Assembly (NCBI RefSeq): GCF_000430025.1 | Contig: NZ_AUCZ01000004.1 | Location: 248,001 to 312,000 of the forward strand | Origin: Flavobacterium suncheonense GH29-5 = DSM 17707 | Lineage (GTDB): Bacteria; Bacteroidota; Bacteroidia; Flavobacteriales; Flavobacteriaceae | Direction: 5' to 3' | Length of the DNA stretch: 64,000 bases | Shown here: positions 48,824 to 57,457 of the stretch, piece by piece | Layout: every line of letters starts with the position of its first letter | Numbering within the stretch: the stretch's first letter is position 1 | Notes under the pieces: generated by a model | What the model saw: only the letters and a program-made list of their open reading frames with translations | What the model was told of the DNA's origin: nothing | Databases searched by the model: none | Made by a program: the position numbers and the translations under genes

Positions 48824-49351
48824 TTATTTGATAATCGCCGTACAGGCTACACGACCACCCGCATTTCCGGTAGGTTGCGTTGTAAAATCGTCTTGCCCTT
48901 GATGGACAATAATGGCTTTTCCTAAAACGTCTTTGGTTTCATCCCCACAGCCAATGCACCATTCGTCTGTGGTTAAAGTGATTTTTCCGTTTCCGTTGGC
49001 ATCTGCCGTGAAGTTTCCGATATCGCCTTTATGATATTCATCAGAACCCCATTTGCCGTGTTTTTTGAATGTGGGATTCCAATGCCCGCCTGCTGAAGTC
49101 GCATCTGCTGCAGAACAATCTGATTTTTCATGGATGTGGATGGCGTGAACTCCCGGAGTTAACCCTGAAATGTTAGCTGTAAAAGTCACTTTGCCGCCTT
49201 TTTCTGAAAACACAACCGTTCCGGAAGTTGTGGTTCCGCTTTTTGGTTCTAAGGCTATTTTTAATTCATTTGGTTTGTTTTCGGTTTTTGTTTTACAACC
49301 AACCGTTGTTAAGGCGATTATTCCGCATGCAAATAAGATGGTTTTTTTCAT
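48824..49351 (-). CDS. sodC: Cu/Zn superoxide dismutase lipoprotein
   Basis: Converts superoxide to H2O2 and O2 outside the cytoplasm. 175 residues from MKKTILFACGIIALTTVGCK, lipobox cysteine 19, so it is anchored in an envelope membrane. Metal ligands are present: HAIHIHEKSDCS, AGGHWNP, HKGDIGNF and IIVHQGQDDF, with the disulfide cysteines DC and RVAC. The upstream frame extension of 25 codons is not signal-like. With oxyR/dps it adds to oxidative-stress protection in the window. Confidence 0.94.
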   Translation of the reverse strand: MKKTILFACGIIALTTVGCKTKTENKPNELKIALEPKSGTTTSGTVVFSEKGGKVTFTANISGLTPGVHAIHIHEKSDCSAADATSAGGHWNPTFKKHGKWGSDEYHKGDIGNFTADANGNGKITLTTDEWCIGCGDETKDVLGKAIIVHQGQDDFTTQPTGNAGGRVACTAIIK

Positions 49352-49412
49352 GATTCCTTTTTCTTTCAAATTTACAGAAATTTTACACAATTTGTCTGTT
49401 AAAAAAACATAA

Positions 49413-49449
49413 AAAACCGCCCCCACATTTTACTGCAAGAGCGGCTTTT
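49413..49449 (-). terminator. Probable terminator of the beta-oxidation operon
   Basis: Minus strand: arms CCGCTC / GGGCGG with AAAA/TTTT flanks and a loop of about 16 bases, 33 bases past the acyl-CoA dehydrogenase stop. Less regular than others in the window. Confidence 0.55.
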
Positions 49450-49481
49450 AAACAAACTAAACCAAAATTTTATTGCATCTG

Positions 49482-51278
49482 TTAAAAGCAATAAGCGTTC
49501 TCTGCTACTAATTTGGCAGCGATGGTTTCACGTAACGCTACTACATTAGGCATATTTGTGTATTTTGTAAAACGGCGCAATCCCATTAACATCATGCGTT
49601 GTTCGTCGCCTTCGGCAAAAGAAACGATTCCTTCTTTTCCTTTCTGTGCGATGATGTCAACGGCGTGGTATAAGTACAATTGCGCCATTGCGATTTGTTC
49701 TTTTACATTAGCTTCTCCTTTGGATTTAGCTAATTTTTCAGTTCTTAAAATTGCAGATTCCGCCATGTAGATTTCGATTAACATATCGGCAGCTGCCATT
49801 AACAACTGTTGATGTGCTTCTAAATCCGGACCGTATTTCTGTACAGCCGAACCGGCAACCATTAAGAAGGCTTTTTTCAGTTTTCCGATTAATTCTTTTT
49901 CTTCTGCAAATAATTCGGAATAATCCGGAGTGTCGAAAGACGGAATTCCCATTAATTCTTCTGCAACTTTCATCGCAGGACCTAATAAATCCACATGGCC
50001 TTTCATGGCTTTTTTGATTAACATTCCTACGGAAAGCATACGGTTAATTTCATTCGTGCCTTCGTAAATACGGGCAATACGGGCATCTCTCCAGGCGGAT
50101 TCCATCGGGGTATCTTCCGAGAATCCCATACCACCGAAGATTTGGATACCTTCGTCGGAACAGTTTTGGATGTCTTCAGAAACCGCTACTTTTAAGATAG
50201 AACATTCGATGGCGAATTCTTCAACTCCTTTTAATTCCGCTTCCTGATGCGAATTTCCTTCCGCAACACGGGCGTTGATTCTTTCCTCAATACTTCCTCC
50301 GGCACGGTACGAAGCACTTTCACCTGCATATGCTGAAGCTGCCATTTCAGCTAATTTAGCACGGATGGCACCGAAATTGGCAATAGGCGTGTTGAACTGC
50401 ATTCTCTCGTTAGCATATTTCACGGCTCCGGAAATGGTTCTTCTCTGAGCGTCCAGACAAGCAGCCGCTAATTTGATACGGCCCACATTCAAAGCGTTCA
50501 TAGCGATTTTGAAACCTTCACCGCGACCCGCTAACATGTTTTCTACCGGAACAATGGTGTCGTTGAAGAAAACCTGACGGGTAGAAGAGGAGCGGATTCC
50601 CAATTTGTGTTCTTCCTCACCAAGCGTGATTCCGTTTGGATTGGCCGGATCGTATTCCACGATGAAACCGGTGATGTTTTTATCGTCTTCAATTCTGGCG
50701 AAAACAATCATTAAGTGACAGAAACCTGCGTTGGAAATCCACATTTTCTGTCCGTTGATTTTGTAGGTTTTACCGTCTGCAGAAAGTTCCGCTTTGGTTT
50801 TTCCTGAATTAGCATCAGAACCAGCGCCAGGTTCCGTTAAACAGTACGAACCGAACCATTCTCCCGAAGCCAATTTCGGAACGTATTTTTTCTTTTGTTC
50901 TTCCGTACCGTACAAAGTGATTGGCATGGTTCCAATTCCGGTATGCGCACCGAAAGCTGTTGAAAACGAACCTGTTGCGCCGGAAATGTAGTCGCAGGTT
51001 AACATCGTGTTTACGAAGCCCATGCCCAAACCGCCGTATTCTTCCGGAACGGCTACGCCTAAGAAACCAAGTTCTCCGGCTTTTTTCATACACTCTTCGG
51101 TGTAAGCGTAATCTTTTTTCTCAAATTTATCTTTGTGAGCCCATAATTCTTTGTCTACGAATTCTTTAACAGAATCGCGCATCATGATTTGCTCTTCGTT
51201 GAAATCTTCAGGTGTGAAAACGTTTTCGCATTTTGTTTCCTTAACCAAAAACTGTCCACCTCTTGTAATATCTTCCAT
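49482..51278 (-). CDS. Acyl-CoA dehydrogenase
   Basis: FAD enzyme for the first step of beta-oxidation, acyl-CoA to enoyl-CoA. 598 residues, the larger Bacteroidota/ACAD9-like form. N-terminal helices EQIMMRDSVKEFVDKELWAH; FAD-binding strands FGSYCLTEPGAGSDANSGKTKA and MWISNAGFCHLMIVFAR; catalytic glutamate in ARIYEGTNEINRMLSV; and an extra C-terminal helical domain (about 440-598). Last gene of the marR-fadB-fadA-acd transcript, 33 bases after the thiolase gene. Confidence 0.95.
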   Translation of the reverse strand: MEDITRGGQFLVKETKCENVFTPEDFNEEQIMMRDSVKEFVDKELWAHKDKFEKKDYAYTEECMKKAGELGFLGVAVPEEYGGLGMGFVNTMLTCDYISGATGSFSTAFGAHTGIGTMPITLYGTEEQKKKYVPKLASGEWFGSYCLTEPGAGSDANSGKTKAELSADGKTYKINGQKMWISNAGFCHLMIVFARIEDDKNITGFIVEYDPANPNGITLGEEEHKLGIRSSSTRQVFFNDTIVPVENMLAGRGEGFKIAMNALNVGRIKLAAACLDAQRRTISGAVKYANERMQFNTPIANFGAIRAKLAEMAASAYAGESASYRAGGSIEERINARVAEGNSHQEAELKGVEEFAIECSILKVAVSEDIQNCSDEGIQIFGGMGFSEDTPMESAWRDARIARIYEGTNEINRMLSVGMLIKKAMKGHVDLLGPAMKVAEELMGIPSFDTPDYSELFAEEKELIGKLKKAFLMVAGSAVQKYGPDLEAHQQLLMAAADMLIEIYMAESAILRTEKLAKSKGEANVKEQIAMAQLYLYHAVDIIAQKGKEGIVSFAEGDEQRMMLMGLRRFTKYTNMPNVVALRETIAAKLVAENAYCF

Positions 51279-51311
51279 AACTTAAAATATTTTGTTCTTT
51301 GACTGACTTAA

Positions 51312-52493
51312 TTATAGTAATTCATAGATTCCTGCGGTTCCCTGTCCGGTTCCCACACACATGGTAACCATTCCGTATTTGCTGCCGCGACGTTTCATTT
51401 CGTCGAATAACTGCACGGAAAGTTTTGCTCCGGTACAGCCCAGCGGGTGACCCAATGCAATAGCACCTCCGTTTACGTTTATGATATCAGGGTTCAATCC
51501 CAATTCACGAATTACAGCTAACGATTGCGATGCAAAAGCCTCATTCAATTCGATTAATTCGATGTCTTTCAGTTGTAAACCGGCTTGTTTTACGGCTTTC
51601 GGAATTGCTTTAACCGGTCCGATTCCCATAATTCTCGGTTCCACTCCGGCCGAAGCGAAGTTTACCAGACGGGCAATGGGCTCCAGATTTAATTCTTTTA
51701 CCATTTCTTCCGACATTACCATTACGAATGCCGCACCGTCACTCATTTGAGAGGAGTTACCGGCAGTTACGGAACCATCCGCTGCGAATACCGGGCGAAG
51801 TTTATTTAAAGCTGCAACGTTGGTATCTGCTCTTGGGCCTTCGTCTTTGGTTACGGTATAGGATTTGGTTTCTTTTTTGCCGTTTTCGTTGATGAATGTG
51901 TGCTCAACGGTAATCGGAACGATTTGTTTGTCGAATTTACCTTCCGCCTGAGCTTTCAAAGCTTTCACGTGGGAATTGTAGGCAAACTCATCCTGATCTT
52001 CACGGGAAACGTTGAATTGTTTGGCAACCGCTTCGGCTGTTAAGCCCATTCCCCAGTAATAATCCTCGTGACCTGCTGCGGCCGCTTTATAATCCGGAGT
52101 TGGTTTGTAACCGCCCATCGGGATATAACTCATGCTTTCCGCTCCACCGGCGATGATGCAATGTGCCATTCCGGCCTGGATTTTAGCTGTCGCCATTCCG
52201 ATTGTTTCCAGTCCTGAGGCACAGTAACGGTTTACGGTAACGCCCGGAACATCGTCAATTTTCAGTCCCATTAAAGAAATCAAACGACCTACGTTTAAGC
52301 CTTGTTCGGCTTCCGGCATGGCGTTTCCAACCATTACGTCGTCGATTCGGGTTTTGTCGAAATTTGGCAGTTCGTTCATCAGGTATTCGATGGTTTCGGC
52401 TGCTAATTCGTCCGGTCTTTTAAAACGGAACACGCCTTTTGGGGCTTTACCCACTGCGGTTCGGTATGCTTTAACTATATATGCTGTTTTCAT
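51312..52493 (-). CDS. Acetyl-CoA C-acyltransferase (thiolase)
   Basis: Last step of beta-oxidation: 3-ketoacyl-CoA + CoA to acetyl-CoA + shortened acyl-CoA. 393 residues. Acyl-accepting cysteine in VNRYCASGLETI, then IIAGGAESMS, histidine in AIALGHPLGCTGAKLS and second cysteine in MVTMCVGTGQGTA; NEAFASQ is the conserved oxyanion asparagine. FadA-type (degradative) rather than biosynthetic is supported by position, 4 bases after the hydroxyacyl-CoA dehydrogenase gene. Confidence 0.95.
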   Translation of the reverse strand: MKTAYIVKAYRTAVGKAPKGVFRFKRPDELAAETIEYLMNELPNFDKTRIDDVMVGNAMPEAEQGLNVGRLISLMGLKIDDVPGVTVNRYCASGLETIGMATAKIQAGMAHCIIAGGAESMSYIPMGGYKPTPDYKAAAAGHEDYYWGMGLTAEAVAKQFNVSREDQDEFAYNSHVKALKAQAEGKFDKQIVPITVEHTFINENGKKETKSYTVTKDEGPRADTNVAALNKLRPVFAADGSVTAGNSSQMSDGAAFVMVMSEEMVKELNLEPIARLVNFASAGVEPRIMGIGPVKAIPKAVKQAGLQLKDIELIELNEAFASQSLAVIRELGLNPDIINVNGGAIALGHPLGCTGAKLSVQLFDEMKRRGSKYGMVTMCVGTGQGTAGIYELL

Positions 52494-52497
52494 TGTT

Positions 52498-54888
52498 TTA
52501 GTTTCTTAAAGGTTTTCCTTTGGTTAACATGAACTGGATTCTTTCCAAAGTTTTTCTTTCGGTACAAAGGGATAAGAAGGCTTCTCTTTCCAAATCCAAT
52601 AAGTATTGTTCGCTTACTAAAGTTGGTTCGGATAAATCACCACCGGCCATTACATAGGCTAATTTGTTGGCAATTTTCTGATCGTGTTCCGAAATGTACT
52701 GTCCGGCCACCATCTGATCGGTTCCTACCAAGAACATTCCTAAAGCCTGTTTTCCTAAAACTTTGATGTCCTTGCGTTTAACCGGTTGTGTATAACCTGC
52801 TTCCGCCATTAAAATGGCGTGTTTTTTGGCTTCGGCAATTTGACGGTCTTTGTTTACCACAACGATGTCTTTTCCTTTTTGTAGTACGCCAATGTCAAAA
52901 CCTTCGTAAGCAGAAGTTGCCACTTTAGCCATACCAACAGTTAGGAAATATTCTTGTAAAACGTTCAGTTCCACATCGTTTTTACGGAACGTATCGGAAG
53001 CTCTTAACGCCATTTCTTTAGAACCACCACCGCCAGGAATTACACCCACACCGAATTCTACTAAACCAATATAGGTTTCAGCAGCGGCTACGGCTCTGTC
53101 TGCGTGCATAGTCAATTCACAACCGCCACCTAATGTCATGCCGTGAGGCGCTGCAATTACAGGGATTCCGGAATAACGAACTTTCATCATCGTGTCCTGG
53201 AACATTTTAATAGCTAAGTTCAATTCATCGTATTCCTGTTCTACGGCCATCATGAAAATCATGGCCAGGTTAGCTCCAACAGAGAAATTCGGTGCTTGGT
53301 TTCCGATTACTAATCCGCGGAAGTCTTTTTCGGCTAAATCAATAGCTTTGTTGATTCCCTGAATTACGCCACCACCAATAGAATTCATTTTCGATTGGAA
53401 TTCCAGGTTTAAGATTCCGTCGCCCAAATCCTGAACGATAGCTTCACTGTTGCTCCATACTTTTTTGGTTTCGCGGATGTTGTTTAAGATAATGAACGCA
53501 TCTTGTCCCGGAATTTTAACCTGAGCTTTTGAAGCAATATTGTAATAATGTGTAGTGCCTTCTATTACAGTGTAGAAAGAAGTGTTACCTGAAGCAATCA
53601 TTTCAGTAACCCAGGCAGCGGGAGCAAGGCCTTCCGCTTTCATTAATTCGATTCCTTTTTCCACGCCGATGGCATCCCAGATTTCGAACGGACCGTTTTC
53701 CCATCCGAAACCGGCTTTCATGGCGTCGTCAATTTTGTAAAAATCGTCGGTGATTTCAGGAACGCGGTTGGAAACGTAAGCGAACATCGCCGAGAAATTT
53801 TTTCTGTAGAATTCACCTGCTTTGTCGGTTCCTTTTACCAATACTTTGAAACGGTCGATCGGTTTGTCGATCGTTTTGGTCATTTCCAAAGTAGCAAATG
53901 AGGCTTTTTTGGAAGCTCTGTATTCTAAAGTATCTAAATCTAACGATAAGATGTCTTTGTCTACTTTTTTGTAGAAACCTTGTCCGGTTTTGCTTCCTAA
54001 CCAATTGTTGGTCATCATCGTATTGATGAAATCCGGAAGTTTGAACAGGTCGTGCGCTTCGTCGTTCGGACAGTTTTCGTATAAGCCGTTGGCAACGTGA
54101 ACTAAAGTATCTAATCCAACTACGTCAACTGTTCTGAACGTAGCAGATTTTGGTCTTCCGATTACCGGTCCGGTTAATTTATCGACTTCTTCAATGGTTA
54201 AGCCCATGTCTTTTACCAAGTGGAACAAACTCATGATGCCGAAGATTCCGATTCGGTTTCCGATGAAAGCAGGCGTATCTTTGGCAACTACCGAAGTTTT
54301 TCCTAAGAATTTCTCCCCGTATTCATTTAGGAAATCCAATACTTCTTTCGATGTTTGCGGTCCAGGAATGATTTCGAATAATTTTAAGTAACGCGCCGGG
54401 TTAAAGAAGTGCGTTCCGCAGAAGTGTTTCTGGAAATCTTCGCTTCTTCCTTCGCTCATAAAATGAATCGGAATACCGGATGTGTTGGAAGTGATTAAAG
54501 TGCCCGGTTTTCTGTATTTTTCAATCTGTTCGAAAACCGCTTTTTTGATGTCTAAACGTTCAACAACTACTTCGATAATCCAGTCGCAGTCTTTGATTTT
54601 TTCTAAATCGTCGGTGGTGTTTCCCGTGGTAATCCGGCTGGAGAATTTCTGATCGTAAATAGGAGAGGGTTTTGATTTTAAAGCATTTGCTAAATGATCG
54701 TTTACCAATCTGTTACGCACAGCCTTACTGTCTAGTGTAAGACCTTTTTTCTGTTCAGCTTCGGTTAACTCGCGCGGTACGATGTCCAGAAGCAAAACTT
54801 CCACACCGATATTCGCGAAATGGCAGGCAATCCCTGAACCCATAATTCCCGAACCGATTACTGCTACTTTTTTAATTAGTCGTTTCAT
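52498..54888 (-). CDS. 3-hydroxyacyl-CoA dehydrogenase / enoyl-CoA hydratase
   Basis: Bifunctional beta-oxidation enzyme of 796 residues. The dehydrogenase half comes first (NAD-binding VAVIGSGIMGSGIACHFANIG; GTHFFNPARYLKL; RPKSATFRTVDVVGLDT), followed by an enoyl-CoA hydratase/crotonase half (about 490-720; FRGLVIGNQAPNFSVGANL, IPVIAAPHGMTLGGGCELTMHADR, GVGVIPGGGGSKEM). This order is the reverse of E. coli FadB and matches FadN of Bacillus. Hydratase glutamates are within GGGCELTMH and GLVEFGVG. Second gene of the operon, 88 bases after marR. Confidence 0.94.
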   Translation of the reverse strand: MKRLIKKVAVIGSGIMGSGIACHFANIGVEVLLLDIVPRELTEAEQKKGLTLDSKAVRNRLVNDHLANALKSKPSPIYDQKFSSRITTGNTTDDLEKIKDCDWIIEVVVERLDIKKAVFEQIEKYRKPGTLITSNTSGIPIHFMSEGRSEDFQKHFCGTHFFNPARYLKLFEIIPGPQTSKEVLDFLNEYGEKFLGKTSVVAKDTPAFIGNRIGIFGIMSLFHLVKDMGLTIEEVDKLTGPVIGRPKSATFRTVDVVGLDTLVHVANGLYENCPNDEAHDLFKLPDFINTMMTNNWLGSKTGQGFYKKVDKDILSLDLDTLEYRASKKASFATLEMTKTIDKPIDRFKVLVKGTDKAGEFYRKNFSAMFAYVSNRVPEITDDFYKIDDAMKAGFGWENGPFEIWDAIGVEKGIELMKAEGLAPAAWVTEMIASGNTSFYTVIEGTTHYYNIASKAQVKIPGQDAFIILNNIRETKKVWSNSEAIVQDLGDGILNLEFQSKMNSIGGGVIQGINKAIDLAEKDFRGLVIGNQAPNFSVGANLAMIFMMAVEQEYDELNLAIKMFQDTMMKVRYSGIPVIAAPHGMTLGGGCELTMHADRAVAAAETYIGLVEFGVGVIPGGGGSKEMALRASDTFRKNDVELNVLQEYFLTVGMAKVATSAYEGFDIGVLQKGKDIVVVNKDRQIAEAKKHAILMAEAGYTQPVKRKDIKVLGKQALGMFLVGTDQMVAGQYISEHDQKIANKLAYVMAGGDLSEPTLVSEQYLLDLEREAFLSLCTERKTLERIQFMLTKGKPLRN

Positions 54889-54976
54889 TTGTTGTTAATA
54901 GTGTTTTTAATGGTCAAAATGGAACTCGTTGCCTCGTTCATTTTAATTGTATACTTCTATTTTTAATTTGTTCGTT

Positions 54977-55429
54977 TTATTTGTCCGGATTCTCGTCTCC
55001 GAAAATGCTTTTGTCTACAATCAGTTCATTGATGATTTCCGCAACCTCCATGAAATGATTTAACTGTTCTTCCGAAACATGCTGCCTAACTGTTTCGTTG
55101 AATTTCAATACCGTCGATTTAGACAATTCCCGTTTTTCTTTCCCCAATTTGGTTAGATGTATTAAAACGCCCCGACCGTCAACCGGATTTTTCTTCCGGA
55201 TAATCAGACCTTTTTCTTCCATCGATTTTAGGGTTCGGGTTAAGCTTGTGGCTTCCATTCCCATTCGCTGACTGATAGCGGTGGAAGGTGTTCCTTTCTC
55301 CCGGTCGATGCTCAGCAAAGCAAATCCTGTGGCCATTGTTGCGCCATATTTCGTAGCTTCTTCGTTGTACATTCTGGCTACGGCCTGCCAAGTGGCTCTT
55401 AAAACGTAATCTATGGTTTTATCTTTCAT
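54977..55429 (-). CDS. MarR family transcriptional regulator
   Basis: 150-residue winged-helix dimer. Recognition region STAISQRMGMEATSLTRTLKSMEEKGLIIRKKNPVDGRGVLIHLT is a typical MarR wing. First gene of the beta-oxidation transcript. A perfect 12-bp palindrome, TATGCATGCATA, lies 36-47 bases upstream of the ATG, next to a TATATTTG -7 box, so it probably represses its own operon and is released by an acyl-CoA or fatty acid; the ligand is inferred. Confidence 0.92.
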   Translation of the reverse strand: MKDKTIDYVLRATWQAVARMYNEEATKYGATMATGFALLSIDREKGTPSTAISQRMGMEATSLTRTLKSMEEKGLIIRKKNPVDGRGVLIHLTKLGKEKRELSKSTVLKFNETVRQHVSEEQLNHFMEVAEIINELIVDKSIFGDENPDK

Positions 55430-55445
55430 AAACTTTTCGTGATTT

Positions 55446-55476
55446 CAAATATACAAAAAAATACTATGCATGCATA
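55446..55476 (-). promoter_or_regulatory. Promoter and operator palindrome of the beta-oxidation operon
   Basis: Minus strand: TATATTTG -7 box (55446-55453) preceded by the perfect palindrome TATGCATGCATA (55465-55476), which occupies the -33 region. No separate -33 TTTG is seen. Position and symmetry fit autorepression by the MarR protein encoded just downstream. Confidence 0.65.
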
Positions 55477-55511
55477 ATAAATTTAAATTATTTTTATGTT
55501 AATTAAAAAAA

Positions 55512-55533
55512 AACTCCTCAATTAAGAGGAGTT
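55512..55533 (-). terminator. Terminator of the acyl-CoA ligase gene
   Basis: Stem AACTCCTC / GAGGAGTT with a 6-base loop and T run on the minus strand, 9 bases past the stop. Confidence 0.8.
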
Positions 55534-55542
55534 GCTTGATTT

Positions 55543-57321
55543 TTAGGCATTATTATAAATTTTATCGTAAAGATACTGATATTTTTCTTTTATGATTTTT
55601 CGTTTCAGTTTCATAGTCGGAGTCAGGTGACCGGCATCGATAGACCAGATATCCGGAGTAAGTTCTATCTTTTTAACCTGTTCCCATTTTCCGAATCTTT
55701 TGTTCAATTCTTCTATTTCTTCTTCAATTCGTTGTTTTACTTCCGGATGTGCTGAAATTTCGGCTTCTGTCGTTCCGATGTTGATGCCTTTAATTTTGGC
55801 CCATTCTTTCACGAAATCAAAATTGGGTTGTACAAAAGCAGCCGGCATTTTTTCACCGTCGCCAATTACCATAATCTGTTCGATGAAACGGGATTGTTTA
55901 AATGTGTTTTCCAGAATCTGTGGTGCAACATATTTTCCGCCGGATGTTTTGAACATTTCTTTTTTGCGGTCTGTGATTTTCAGGAAGCCTTCGCTGTCAA
56001 TTTCTCCGATGTCGCCAGTGTGGAAATAACCGTTTTGCAAAGCTTCGTCTGTTTTTTCCTGATCTTTGTAATAACCAATCATCACGTTTGGTCCTTTGCA
56101 CAAGATTTCACCGTCTTCGGCTATTTTTACTTCAACACCTTCCAGTACTTTACCTACAGTTCCGATTTTGAATCCGCGGTTGCGCTGATCGTTTACGGCA
56201 ATTACCGGAGATGTTTCCGTTAAACCATAACCTTCCATAATAGGTATTCCGGCTGCGGCAAACACTCTGGTTAATCTTGGCTGTAAAGCGGCACTTCCGG
56301 AAACCATCAGTTCTAATTGGCCGCCCAACCCTTCCTGCCATTTGGAGAAAATCAGTTTGCGGGCGATTTTCAGCTGGAATTCGTACCACCAGCCGTTAGC
56401 TCCGTATGGTTCGTATTTTAAGCCAAGTTCGATGGCCCAGAAGAATAATTTTTTCTTTATTCCGGTTAAATCGGTTCCTTTGGCGTAGATTTTATCATAA
56501 ACTTTTTCCAATAAACGCGGAACGGCAGTCATTACATGAGGTTTCACTTCTTTTAAGTTGTCGCTCATTTTTTCGATGCTTTCCGCAAAATAGATGGAGA
56601 TGCCATAATATTGGTACAAATACAAAATCATTCGTTCGAAGATGTGGCAAACCGGTAAGAAGCTCAAGCCTCTGGTGTCGCCTGCTCGTAACGGAACGCG
56701 GGGCGCACTCATCAAAACGTTGGAAACAATGTTCTGATGGGTAAGCATTACGCCTTTTGGTCTTCCGGTTGTTCCTGAGGTGTAGATTATTGTTGCTAAA
56801 TCTGTGGTAACGATGCTGTCTTTTCGTGCTTCAACTTCGCTCTGGTTGCTTTCGTCTTCTCCCAATTCCAGAATTTCTTTCCAGCTTTTACAACCCGGAA
56901 TATCGTTAAAGGAATAGATTTCAATGAGAGAAGCCACTCTGTTTTTTACCGAACTTATTTTGTCGAAAACATCCTGATCGGAAATAAAGCAATATTTGGA
57001 TTCGGAATGGTTTAAGATATATTCGTAATCTTCAGCTGAAATGGTCGGATAGATCGGAACGGTTTGCGCTCCGGTTTGTAAGGCACCTATGTCTGTAATG
57101 TTCCATTCGGTTCGGTTGTTCGATGAAATAATGGCTATTTTATCATGTTTCTGAACTCCCAAACGAAGTAAGCCTCTGGAAACAGCGTTGGCTTTATCTA
57201 TGTATTCTTTAGTTGATGTTTTAACCCATTTTCCGTCGTATTTGGTAACTAATGCATCGGAAAGATTGTATTTTTCCAGCTGATAGTATGGAAAATCAAA
57301 AAGGCGGGTAACGTTAATCAT
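55543..57321 (-). CDS. Long-chain acyl-CoA synthetase (AMP-forming)
   Basis: Activates fatty acids to acyl-CoA with ATP. 592 residues. P-loop-like TIIYTSGTTGRPKGVMLTHQN, GYGLTETSPVI, and the adenylate motifs YFHTGDIGEIDSEGFLKITDRKKEMFKTSGGKYVAP. The N-terminus (NVTRLFDFPYYQLEKYN) and the long-form C-terminus fit the FadD15/FAA1 branch of Bacteroidota. It lies upstream of the beta-oxidation operon on the same strand but with its own terminator, so it is a separate transcript feeding the same pathway. Confidence 0.95.
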   Translation of the reverse strand: MINVTRLFDFPYYQLEKYNLSDALVTKYDGKWVKTSTKEYIDKANAVSRGLLRLGVQKHDKIAIISSNNRTEWNITDIGALQTGAQTVPIYPTISAEDYEYILNHSESKYCFISDQDVFDKISSVKNRVASLIEIYSFNDIPGCKSWKEILELGEDESNQSEVEARKDSIVTTDLATIIYTSGTTGRPKGVMLTHQNIVSNVLMSAPRVPLRAGDTRGLSFLPVCHIFERMILYLYQYYGISIYFAESIEKMSDNLKEVKPHVMTAVPRLLEKVYDKIYAKGTDLTGIKKKLFFWAIELGLKYEPYGANGWWYEFQLKIARKLIFSKWQEGLGGQLELMVSGSAALQPRLTRVFAAAGIPIMEGYGLTETSPVIAVNDQRNRGFKIGTVGKVLEGVEVKIAEDGEILCKGPNVMIGYYKDQEKTDEALQNGYFHTGDIGEIDSEGFLKITDRKKEMFKTSGGKYVAPQILENTFKQSRFIEQIMVIGDGEKMPAAFVQPNFDFVKEWAKIKGINIGTTEAEISAHPEVKQRIEEEIEELNKRFGKWEQVKKIELTPDIWSIDAGHLTPTMKLKRKIIKEKYQYLYDKIYNNA

Positions 57322-57457
57322 AATTATGAGGTTTTTAGCTGATGCAAATTATAAAAAAAATAATAAATTTTGCTTAAAGTTTTAATAATGCGTGAAAAAA
57401 GGCAGAGTTATTTTGTATTTTTGGCTACGTAATTTTACTGATTTCCATTAAATTAAC

